Positions 11,456 to 17,489 of a stretch of 41,563 nucleotides of DNA are shown piece by piece. Every line of letters starts with the position of its first letter. The stretch's first letter is position 1. A program made the translations under genes and the position numbers. The notes beneath the pieces were generated by a model. It saw only the letters and a list, made by a program, of their open reading frames with translations. It had not been told where the DNA came from and ran no database searches. Origin of the DNA: a virus; the IMG/VR virus record IMGVR_UViG_3300031823_000015, positions 1 through 41,563 of that record; one strand, given 5' to 3'.

Positions 11456-12252
11456 ATTTCGAGGATCTGGTCGACCGGGTGACGCGGCGTCTGGCGTGGC
11501 CGGAAGCAAAAGCGACGGTGCGCGAGGTGTTGCGCGCCGAGTTCGCGATTATCGGCGAGGCGTTGGCGACCGAGAGCGAGGTGGTCCTGCCCGAGCTCGG
11601 GCGGTTCAAGGTCGAGCATGTCGGCTCGCGCACCGGGCGGCATCCGCGCACCGGCGAGCATCAGCGCGATGTAGATACGTGGCTGCGGCGACAGCAGCAG
11701 GTCCGCGGTCGCCGGCTCCAACCACCAATGCGCCGGGCGCTGACGCGGGCCGAGCAGATTGAGCCTGGCATAAGTGACGGCCTCCAACTTAACCCCATAG
11801 CGCACCGCAAAATCCGCCGTCGTCATTGCCTCCAAATCGTCCATCCGCCGCAACCACCAGCGCTCCCCGTCCTCATACCAGTTGTGGCCCAACGCTCGGC
11901 GCAGCCGCTTGACAGTTGTCCGGCTGAGCGGCAGGTCGATGAGGTCGGGGGCGCGGCGAAAACGCTCCAGGTAGGCGACCAGCTCGGCAGTCAGGATCAC
12001 CGCGGCGCCGCCCGGCCCCGACATTGCGAGCGGCCGGCCCAAATACAGCGCAAAATCGTGCGCGGTCAGGCGGGCGGCGTCTACCTGCCAGATCGCCCGC
12101 CAGGCATCCTCTATGTGGCTGCCGATCCGCCATGCGACCGAGCGCGGCGTCGGGCCGGCGGCCAGCCGATCCCACTCGTCGTCAGGCAGGTCGTCCGGGT
12201 CAATATGCCGGACCGGGAGCTGGCCCGGCGGCAGTCGCGAGGGGCTCGGCAT
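11362..12252 (-). CDS. Last gene of the leftward accessory operon, 3' end lost
   Basis: From the ATG at 12252 about 190 residues are protein-like (DDLPDDEWDRLAAGPTPRS, then DFALYLGRPLAMSGPG, LSRTTVKRLRRALGHNW and ERWWLRRMDDLEAMTTADF). Below about 11664 the frame reads antisense through the HU-like gene and runs on to 11362, so the last 100 codons are not native. The central helix-rich part with SRTTVKRLRRALG could bind DNA. Family not recognised. It faces the HU-like gene tail to tail across what looks like a deletion junction. Confidence 0.5.
   Translation of the reverse strand: MPSPSRLPPGQLPVRHIDPDDLPDDEWDRLAAGPTPRSVAWRIGSHIEDAWRAIWQVDAARLTAHDFALYLGRPLAMSGPGGAAVILTAELVAYLERFRRAPDLIDLPLSRTTVKRLRRALGHNWYEDGERWWLRRMDDLEAMTTADFAVRYGVKLEAVTYARLNLLGPRQRPAHWWLEPATADLLLSPQPRIYIALMLAGARMPPGARADMLDLEPPELGQDHLALGRQRLADNRELGAQHLAHRRFCFRPRQTPRHPVDQILEIHDLSSSAIADIGPRASPSGGHGSSSGPSAT
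11452..11664 (+). pseudogene. HU/IHF-like DNA-binding protein lacking its C-terminus
   Basis: The first 69 residues follow the HU fold: helices (FEDLVDRVTRRLAWPEAKAT), then LPELGRFKVEHVGSR and the DNA-binding arm motif TGRHPRTGE. The expected last 20 or so residues (IPAxxxxxFKPGK type) are absent. After RTGE the frame continues through sequence that is antisense to the next gene and stays open to 13173, so the native stop is gone. The ATG at 11452 overlaps the upstream TGA and has GGAGAGG. It is probably inactive or an abnormal fusion. Confidence 0.6.
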
Positions 12253-12280
12253 TGGAGGTCCTGCTCAAGGGTGGCTGCGG

Positions 12281-12493
12281 CTAGTGCGGCGCCGATGCTG
12301 TGTCGAGCTCGCGCGCAAGGTCGCGGGCGGCGCGCTGCACCAAGAGCGGCACCGGGCACGGCGCCTTGCTGGTGCGGTCGACGCCCGCCTCGTAATCATG
12401 CAGGCGGCCGGTCGACAAGCCGAGGGCGGCGGCGAATTTCGCTTGCGTCAGCCCAAAGCGTTTGCGCAGCTCGCGCAGATCGAGGCCGGTCAT
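12281..12493 (-). CDS. XRE-family helix-turn-helix regulator
   Basis: A 70-aa protein that is essentially one XRE helix-turn-helix (DLRELRKRFGLTQAKFAAAL followed by GLSTGRLHDYEAG) and a short tail. The ATG at 12493 overlaps the TGA of the preceding gene. A small repressor inside a short operon is a natural candidate to bind the TGCCGTTACGGCA palindrome in the operon promoter (14446-14458). Together with its neighbour it could also be an antitoxin-type pair. Both are inference. Confidence 0.75.
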   Translation of the reverse strand: MTGLDLRELRKRFGLTQAKFAAALGLSTGRLHDYEAGVDRTSKAPCPVPLLVQRAARDLARELDTASAPH

Positions 12494-13062
12494 TTCGCCC
12501 GCCGGACGATCCGGCACCCGGCCAGCAGCGGCTCGCCATCGGCGCCATGGCCGATTTCGCGACCGGCGACGATATAGAGCGCGGCGCCGAGGCCGGCGAA
12601 ATTGACCTGTCCCACCCATTCGGCGGTGCCGCGCGGAAGGGGGCGGGCCTCGCCCGTCGCCAGCATCTCGCCGTGGTAGACCGACACCCCGGCCTCGAAT
12701 GTGCCGTCGGCGTGATTGCGCGAGCGGCCGCCGGCCGGCAGGCGGCCATATCGGACATAGCACGGGGTGGCGCTGCGCCATTTCTCCTCGGCCGTCGCCC
12801 GCTGCGCCGCGAGGGCGGCAGCGGTCTCGATGTGCTCGACGGTCAGCAGCTCGGCGCCGTAGCCGTCGCGCGCGCACCCGACGACGGCCCAGCCCTCGGC
12901 CAAGAGCGCGACTTCGGCGGCGGCGGGGTCGCCAAACCGGCGGCCGTTGACTTCGGCCGCCAGCGAGGACAGCAACCAATATCCGCCGCGGCCGTAGCTG
13001 CCGCCGCGGTGCCCGATGGTGGCGCGCGGCTCCAGGCCGCCGAGGATGTTGGTGTAGATCAT
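12490..13062 (-). CDS. Hypothetical protein coupled to the XRE regulator
   Basis: A 190-aa protein of mixed helix and strand (ATIGHRGGSYGRGGYWLLSS, later WVGQVNFAGLGAALYIVAG, ending CRIVRRAK). No catalytic signature or family is recognised. The ATG at 13062 begins MIYTNILGG, and its stop overlaps the regulator's ATG. Because it is paired with a small helix-turn-helix protein, a toxin or effector role is possible but unsupported. Confidence 0.6.
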   Translation of the reverse strand: MIYTNILGGLEPRATIGHRGGSYGRGGYWLLSSLAAEVNGRRFGDPAAAEVALLAEGWAVVGCARDGYGAELLTVEHIETAAALAAQRATAEEKWRSATPCYVRYGRLPAGGRSRNHADGTFEAGVSVYHGEMLATGEARPLPRGTAEWVGQVNFAGLGAALYIVAGREIGHGADGEPLLAGCRIVRRAK

Positions 13063-13072
13063 GCTTATCCGG

Positions 13073-13222
13073 TTAGCTCGATGAGCTCCGAGATTGGGCG
13101 AGATCGTGCAAAGCTTGTAGGAAAGCTAGGTAGTTCGGATCGCGTCGTTTTAGACGCGCGACCGCGTCCTTGATCCACTGCGGAGTAGCTGGATCACAAA
13201 TGATAGCAGCAGCTGTCTTCAT
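13073..13222 (-). CDS. Small 49-aa protein
   Basis: Starts at an ATG preceded by AAGGTGG and reads MKTAAAIICDPATPQWIKDA, then RLKRRDPNYLAFLQALHDL. It fills the space between two other leftward genes with 10-bp gaps on each side, which supports it being expressed. No family is recognised. Confidence 0.5.
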   Translation of the reverse strand: MKTAAAIICDPATPQWIKDAVARLKRRDPNYLAFLQALHDLAQSRSSSS

Positions 13223-13232
13223 CCGTTCCACC

Positions 13233-13337
13233 TTAGTCGAAGCTGAAGGCCCGCGACGAGCGAAAGAGCCGCTGAAACTCCGGGAGCGAGCGGGGGAACG
13301 GCAGGTTTTCGGGATCGAAAGAGGCGCTGCCGATCAT
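13233..13337 (-). pseudogene. N-terminal stub resembling an IS1595-family transposase
   Basis: The ATG at 13337 overlaps the stop of the preceding gene. The 34-aa frame contains PENLPFPRSLPEFQRLF, which matches my memory of the N-terminus of IS1595-type transposases, where it is followed by PDDAAC. Here the likeness stops after FQRLF and the frame ends at TAA. It is probably a deletion remnant that stayed in the operon, alternatively a small gene with a shared start. No search was run. Confidence 0.45.
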
Positions 13338-13714
13338 GACTCGCGCCTCAGCCGCAACAGGACGCCAGCGATGGTCAGGGGCGTCCAGTCTTGGATTTTC
13401 TTGGTCAGCATCCCAGCGCGGAGAATGTCGTCATCGGTCGCGCCGTCGCACCAACTCTCGATCTCGGCAACGACTGAGCCGCCTCTCGGCAGGCTGTCAT
13501 CGCCAGCCAGAATGCGGTGCTGCTCGATCCCGTCGAGGACATGCGACAGCAGCCCCCATTGCCATTCCGTCAGGGGCGGAACCGCTTGCTCGGCGAGCCA
13601 ACGGTATCGTGCCGTATCTGTTGTCAGCAGAGCCGGGAACGAGACGCCGAGGCGATCCGCTTCCTCGCGGATCGCCGTCAGTAGCGGGGACAGATTGAGG
13701 GTGGCTTTTGCCAC
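13334..13714 (-). CDS. Hypothetical accessory protein
   Basis: A 126-aa helical protein beginning at a GTG one base after the upstream stop (AKATLNLSPLLTAIREEADR). It has a Trp-containing middle (LTEWQWGLLSHVLDGIEQHR) and a C-terminus with DGATDDDIL and LTIAGVLLRLRRES. The open frame extends to 13819 only over the neighbour. No family recognised. Confidence 0.65.
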   Translation of the reverse strand: MAKATLNLSPLLTAIREEADRLGVSFPALLTTDTARYRWLAEQAVPPLTEWQWGLLSHVLDGIEQHRILAGDDSLPRGGSVVAEIESWCDGATDDDILRAGMLTKKIQDWTPLTIAGVLLRLRRES

Positions 13715-13715
13715 G

Positions 13716-13964
13716 TCAGTCTTCCTGCGCCCAGGACGGCGCGCCCCACCATTTCGGTGCCCGCCAGATGTGACCGGCGGGCGTGACTCGGTAGACTTCC
13801 TCGGTGCCCCGATCCTCAACGATCACGCTACGGCCTTCCTCGCGGGCGATGCGCCGGGCCGTGTTGATCGTGGCATCGCAAACCTTCTGCGACTGCACCC
13901 CGTCCGTCAGGGCATAGCCGGTGCGCATGTCATAGATCGTGCTGTAGCTCATCTGGCTCTCCAT
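13716..13964 (-). CDS. Hypothetical accessory protein
   Basis: An 82-aa protein with ribosome site GGAGG 5 nt before the ATG at 13964 (a second in-frame ATG at 13952 also has GGAG). The sequence MSYSTIYDMRTGYALTDG and IAREEGRSVIVEDRGTEEVY suggest a small alpha-beta fold. Function unknown. Confidence 0.65.
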   Translation of the reverse strand: MESQMSYSTIYDMRTGYALTDGVQSQKVCDATINTARRIAREEGRSVIVEDRGTEEVYRVTPAGHIWRAPKWWGAPSWAQED

Positions 13965-14087
13965 TCGGCCTCCGAAGGGCCTCTCTGGCTTCGGGCGGCG
14001 AGGTTGCCGTCCCGACAGTCACAATATAGGGATCGTGGGTGTGGGTGTCGACCGGATAAGCATGGTGTAGATCGTCGCCGCCTCCCG

Positions 14088-14415
14088 TTACCAGGCGTAT
14101 TGCCGGGTGATCGCGTCGATGTAGTCGCCCTCGCCCATGTGGACCGCGGCGAGAAAGCCGTCGATGTCGCCGGCGGCGAGGATCGCGACGGCGTCATGCG
14201 TCGCTGCGGTCGCCTCGTCGAGCTCCGGCGCCTCGCCGTTGCCGAGCGCGGCGGCGAGCGAATGGTGGGCCGTCCAGCACGACGCGGTAGGTGCTGCCGA
14301 GGAACTCGAATGCCGGCGACACCCGGACCGCGTAATCGCCGGCCAGCTGCTTTTCGGCGACGATCGCGTCGTCGAGGTAGTGTTGGCTGGTGATGAGGGT
14401 GGCGGTTGTCGTCAT
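14088..14415 (-). pseudogene. Frameshifted ParB-like small protein (DGHH motif)
   Basis: The ATG at 14415 (ribosome site GGAG) gives ITSQHYLDDAIVAEKQLAGD and later TYRVVLDG, then loses coding sense. One base removed from the GGG at 14267-14269 restores HHSLAAALGNGEAPELDE and a sensible C-terminus ending DAITRQYAW at 14088. The restored VLDGHHSLAAAL is the motif of small ParB-like proteins. Total span is 109 codons plus one base, as expected for a single-base insertion. Either a real mutation or a homopolymer sequencing error. Confidence 0.65.
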
Positions 14416-14441
14416 GGCCGGCTCCTTTTTGGTGACTTGAG

Positions 14442-14468
14442 ATTATGCCGTTACGGCAGATTTGTCAA
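14442..14468 (-). promoter_or_regulatory. Promoter and palindromic operator of the leftward accessory operon
   Basis: On the minus strand a perfect TTGACA (14468-14463) is followed by 15 bp and CATAAT (14447-14442). The spacer and -10 contain the 13-bp palindrome TGCCGTTACGGCA (14446-14458). Transcription would enter the 14415 gene within about 25 nt. The remaining gene-free sequence up to 14643 contains an AT-rich stretch with two GGTATTAA copies (near 14570 and 14588), possibly part of a rightward promoter, but no clear gene. Confidence 0.7.
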
Positions 14469-14643
14469 TCAGGAAATGTGCGATGGCGGCATATTTTTTC
14501 GTCTCGGCGGTTTTGCGGATTTGCGCAGGTTGCCGGATCCCCCTCGCGTTGCCCCAAGCTGACGCGGGGTATTAAACATCCTACTTAGGTATTAAGTGCG
14601 GTATCGCCTGTCTTGGGGGAAAGCACTTGTCGCATGAGGCGGC

Positions 14644-14982
14644 ATGCTCGGCTGGCGGGGGCGGATGCACATGGCTGGACTGCGCCAGCGCACGATCGCG
14701 CGGCTCCTCGGCTGGAGCGAGGGCGGCGTGTCGAAAGGGCTGCGCCGCGACCCGGTGCCGGGGCCGATCCGGGCTGTGATCAGCGCGTGGGAAGTGATGC
14801 CGCCTCAGCAGCGCGCCGATTGGCTCGCTGCGCACGGCCTGCGCCACCGATTGCCGCGGCAGCGGCTGGTCTCGCCCGGGTTGCCGGCGAAGAGTGCATC
14901 GCGCGCCGCCGGGCAAAAAACAACCAATCTGCAACCGGGTTGCATTTTACCGCCGCACTCGGATCGGAACTTTCCGGTATGA
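14644..14982 (+). CDS. Small helix-turn-helix protein
   Basis: A 112-aa protein whose first 60 residues form a helix-turn-helix (GLRQRTIARLLGWSEGGVSK) followed by GPIRAVISAWEVMPPQQRAD. GAGG precedes the ATG by 5 nt. The C-terminal 40 residues look non-conserved. It is likely a DNA-binding regulator read divergently from the accessory operon. Other overlapping frames lack comparable structure. Confidence 0.55.
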   Translation: MLGWRGRMHMAGLRQRTIARLLGWSEGGVSKGLRRDPVPGPIRAVISAWEVMPPQQRADWLAAHGLRHRLPRQRLVSPGLPAKSASRAAGQKTTNLQPGCILPPHSDRNFPV

Positions 14983-15035
14983 TTCGGGCTACCCTGGGAT
15001 AATTCGACCCTTGAGCGCTGCGGGGCGTCACGAAT

Positions 15036-15572
15036 GTGAGCAAAAAAACTCGCAGCGCCCATGGCGCTCGCCTGGTCTCCCCCCTACCAGGCGAGCGTTT
15101 TACGCACGGACCGGTCGAACTCGTCCAAAACCCGATCGCCGATGACGCGGGGGTGATCTCGCGCCCCTACCGCGCTATCAACATCCTCGCCGCGATGGAG
15201 CGCCGCGGTGCGATCACCGCCCGGATGCGCACCGCCGGCGACGACTTCAACGAGCTTTTTCGGCGCGCCGCGCTCGACCCGCTGCGCGCCGCTCCGTTTG
15301 TGCGCCAGAGTCGCGGCCGGACCGAGCCGAGCCTGGCGCTCGAAGTGGCGCGCGAGCGGGTGTGGCGCGCCATCACCGCCGTCGGAGGGATCGGCTCGCC
15401 CGGCGGGTCCTGCCTGTGGCATGTCGTCGGCTGGGAAACCTCGCTGAAGGAATGGGCGCTGGGCCAGGGCTGGAACGGCCGCCGCGTCAGCCAGGAAGCG
15501 GCCTCGGGCATCCTGATCGCCGCGCTGGGCGCGCTGCATCAGCATTTTCAGGCCGTCGCCCGCGCCGCCTGA
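15036..15572 (+). CDS. DUF6456-like conserved phage protein
   Basis: A 178-aa protein whose end (LWHVVGWETSLKEWALGQGW, then AASGILIAALGALHQHF) matches a conserved domain of alphaproteobacterial phage and host proteins that I recall as DUF6456. It starts at GTG 15036, with no strong ribosome site. A TATGAT hexamer lies at about 14980 as a possible -10. It may be a regulator, since the family often sits beside late control genes. Confidence 0.62.
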   Translation: MSKKTRSAHGARLVSPLPGERFTHGPVELVQNPIADDAGVISRPYRAINILAAMERRGAITARMRTAGDDFNELFRRAALDPLRAAPFVRQSRGRTEPSLALEVARERVWRAITAVGGIGSPGGSCLWHVVGWETSLKEWALGQGWNGRRVSQEAASGILIAALGALHQHFQAVARAA

Positions 15573-15634
15573 AACCCTCACACCACCGACAAACCGACGT
15601 TTTAGTCTGTGACGCGCTCGGAACGGCGTTACAG

Positions 15635-16354
15635 GTGCGCAAGAAGCTTGTCGGCGCCCCGGTTTCGGGGCCGCGCTTTGTCGCCTATTTCCGGGTTTCG
15701 ACCGATAAGCAGGGCGCCTCGGGGCTGGGGCTTGAAGCGCAACGCGAGGCTGTCTCCCGCCATGTAGGTGCTGCGGGCGGGCTCGTCGTCGCCGAGTTCA
15801 CCGAGGTCGAGACCGGCACCCGAAAACGCCACCGGCCGCAGATGATGGCGGCGCTGGCGGCATGCCGGCTGAGGCGCGCCGTCTTGGTCATCGCCAAGCT
15901 CGATCGGCTGGCGCGCAACGTCCATTTCGTCTCGGGGCTAATGGAAGCCGGCGTCGAGTTCGTCGCCTGCGACAACCCGCATGCGACGCGCGTTCTGGTC
16001 CACATCATGGCGGCCTTTGCCGAGTACGAGGCTGAGGCGATCTCGCGCCGCACGAAGGAAGCCTTGGCCGCCGCCAGGGCGCGCGGCGTCAGGCTCGGCA
16101 ACCCGCATTTGAAGCCCGGCGACCGTTTCGGCCTGGCGCGTGCGGCGCGCCGTGCCCGTGCGGTGCGGGCGCAGGAGCGCGCCGCCGATGTCATGCACTT
16201 TGTCGCCGCCGCGCAAGCCGCGGGCTGCAAGAGCCTCGGCGAGATCGCGCGCGCTTTAACCGCGCGCGGCATCGACACGCCGGGCGGCGGCCATGAGTGG
16301 CGCTCCGAGCAGGTCAAGCGAGTCATTCAACGCGCGGGGGACGCGAACCGGTGA
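15635..16354 (+). CDS. Serine recombinase (resolvase/invertase family)
   Basis: A 239-aa small serine recombinase. The catalytic serine is in YFRVSTDKQ (near residue 22), followed by LEAQREAV, VLVIAKLDRLARN and AAFAEYEAEAISRRTKEAL. The C-terminal DNA-binding part has GCKSLGEIARALTARGIDTP. It is too short for a large serine integrase, so a resolvase, invertase or locus-specific role is more likely than phage integration, although some phages use short enzymes. The GTG at 15635 has only a weak site. Coupled by GTGA to the GcrA-like gene. Confidence 0.85.
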   Translation: MRKKLVGAPVSGPRFVAYFRVSTDKQGASGLGLEAQREAVSRHVGAAGGLVVAEFTEVETGTRKRHRPQMMAALAACRLRRAVLVIAKLDRLARNVHFVSGLMEAGVEFVACDNPHATRVLVHIMAAFAEYEAEAISRRTKEALAAARARGVRLGNPHLKPGDRFGLARAARRARAVRAQERAADVMHFVAAAQAAGCKSLGEIARALTARGIDTPGGGHEWRSEQVKRVIQRAGDANR

Positions 16355-16665
16355 ACATCGAAGCCGAGATCGATTTCGGCTGCGCCTATCCCCTCGAGGA
16401 TGCGCCGATCCGCTATTGCGGCTGCCGGCGGCGGCCCGGATCGAGCTATTGCGAGGCGCACCATGCGCTGTGCTACCTGCCGCGCGGCTCGCGTGCCGAA
16501 GAACGCCTCCTAGGCTATCACCGATGGCTGGCGCGCGTCGGGGAGCGGACGATCCGCGATTGCCTGTGGGCGCAGCGTGAAGACGCTCGCCGCGCGGCTG
16601 CGGCTGTTGCCGGCGCGGGTCAATCTCCCTCCGAAGAAAGCTGCCCCGCTCTACGCCTCGCCTGA
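16351..16665 (+). CDS. GcrA-like Cys/His protein
   Basis: A 104-aa protein with CGCRRRPGSSYCEAHH near residues 24-39, preceded by YPLEDAPIRY. This matches the C-terminal zinc-like segment of GcrA, the alphaproteobacterial cell-cycle regulator that acts with sigma70 at methylated promoters. The GcrA N-terminal DNA-binding helix is missing, so the protein may compete with host GcrA or bind sigma factor. The GTG overlaps the recombinase stop. The last 30 residues overlap the HNH gene in another frame. Confidence 0.6.
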   Translation: MNIEAEIDFGCAYPLEDAPIRYCGCRRRPGSSYCEAHHALCYLPRGSRAEERLLGYHRWLARVGERTIRDCLWAQREDARRAAAAVAGAGQSPSEESCPALRLA

Positions 16666-16924
16666 ATGGCGCTCGCTGATCGCGTCGATCATCGCCGAGC
16701 GCGGCCGGCGCTGCGAAGACCCGGCCCATGATCCGGGGCGTCCGCGCGCCGGGGTGCGTCTCTTTGGCGACCACATCAGGGAACTCGCCGACGGCGGGGC
16801 GCTCCTCGACCGGCGCAACATCATGCTGCTTTGCGGCGCGTGCCATTCGCGCAAGACCGCGGCGGCCCGCGCAAGGCGCCAAGGGGATGGGGGTTTCCCG
16901 TCACTGTCGCCGACGCACGAGTAA
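16577..16924 (+). CDS. HNH endonuclease
   Basis: A 115-aa HNH nuclease with the core LFGDHIRELADGG, then RRNIMLLCGACHSRKTA (DH, N and H residues, plus CxxC for zinc structure). Small HNH proteins directly before the terminase genes are common in HK97-type phages and assist packaging-related DNA cleavage. The GTG at 16577 overlaps the previous gene by 89 bp; this overlap and start are inferred from the conserved LPPARVNLPP-like beginning. Confidence 0.85.
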   Translation: MKTLAARLRLLPARVNLPPKKAAPLYASPEWRSLIASIIAERGRRCEDPAHDPGRPRAGVRLFGDHIRELADGGALLDRRNIMLLCGACHSRKTAAARARRQGDGGFPSLSPTHE

Positions 16925-16988
16925 CCGCACCGGACCGCACGCGCAGAGTTTTTTTGGCATCCTGAGAATTTTTGGGGAAATCCTCGAT

Positions 16989-17387
16989 TTGACCGAAAAA
17001 GTCACCGGCCGGCCGCCATTCAAGCCGACGGCGAAGCTACGGCGCGCGGTCGAGGAGATGCGCGCCTGTGGCGAGGCGCAGGAGACGATCGCGCGGGCGA
17101 TCGGGTGCAGCGACGAGACCTTGCGCAAGCATTTTGCCAACGAGCTGGCGACCGGCCATGCGGTGCGCCGGCGCGAGGTCATCGGGCTCCTGTTCGAGAG
17201 CGCACGCGGCGGCAACGTCTCGGCCCAGCGCAAGCTCGACGACATGACGCGGCCCGGTACGGCGCGACCGGAAGGCGAAAGGGCGCCCCCACTCGGCAAA
17301 AAGGAAGAGGCGCAGGAAGCAGCCCTCCATCCCGATGCCGCGACTGACATGGGCGAGCTGATGGCGCGCCGCGCGCGAATGCACTGA
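16989..17387 (+). CDS. Small terminase subunit
   Basis: A 132-aa protein with an N-terminal helix-turn-helix (LRRAVEEMRACGEAQETIAR, then GCSDETLRKHFANEL) and a C-terminal charged region, directly before the large terminase. This fits a small terminase that recognises packaging DNA and regulates the motor. Start TTG at 16989 has GGGGA about 10 nt upstream; the frame is open further up, but no better start is visible. Confidence 0.7.
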   Translation: MTEKVTGRPPFKPTAKLRRAVEEMRACGEAQETIARAIGCSDETLRKHFANELATGHAVRRREVIGLLFESARGGNVSAQRKLDDMTRPGTARPEGERAPPLGKKEEAQEAALHPDAATDMGELMARRARMH

Positions 17388-17446
17388 TGGCGGTCGAAAC
17401 CGTCGCGATCGGCGACGCGACGCTCCGTCCGAAATTATCTAGTTAA
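17387..17446 (+). pseudogene. N-terminal stub of a DNA methyltransferase
   Basis: The ATG overlaps the small-terminase TGA (TGATG). The 19-aa frame reads MAVETVAIGDATLRPKLSS. The segment ETVAIGDATL matches the start of phage DNA methylases, which continue YxGDCLE. The likeness stops at a switch to AT-rich sequence containing GTTAAC and GTTAAT repeats (17440-17460). It is probably a deletion scar between the terminase genes. Confidence 0.45.
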
Positions 17447-17489
17447 CAAACCAGTTAATGTGAACTTTATGCTTGGTTGAGCGGCGGTC

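Noticed and set aside
11227-13173. 648-codon open frame on the plus strand
   Set aside because: Only the HU-like part (from 11452) is protein-like; the rest is antisense to well-formed leftward genes and is Arg/Pro-rich shadow.
13053-14070. Inverted repeat CATGCTTATCCGG at about 13060 (plus) and 14060 (minus)
   Set aside because: A 13-bp match 1 kb apart could mark an old rearrangement, but flanks do not continue the match, so it is not reported as a feature.
15573-15640. Attachment site beside the serine recombinase
   Set aside because: No repeat or core that I can pair with another site in the window; the recombinase is also short for an integrase.
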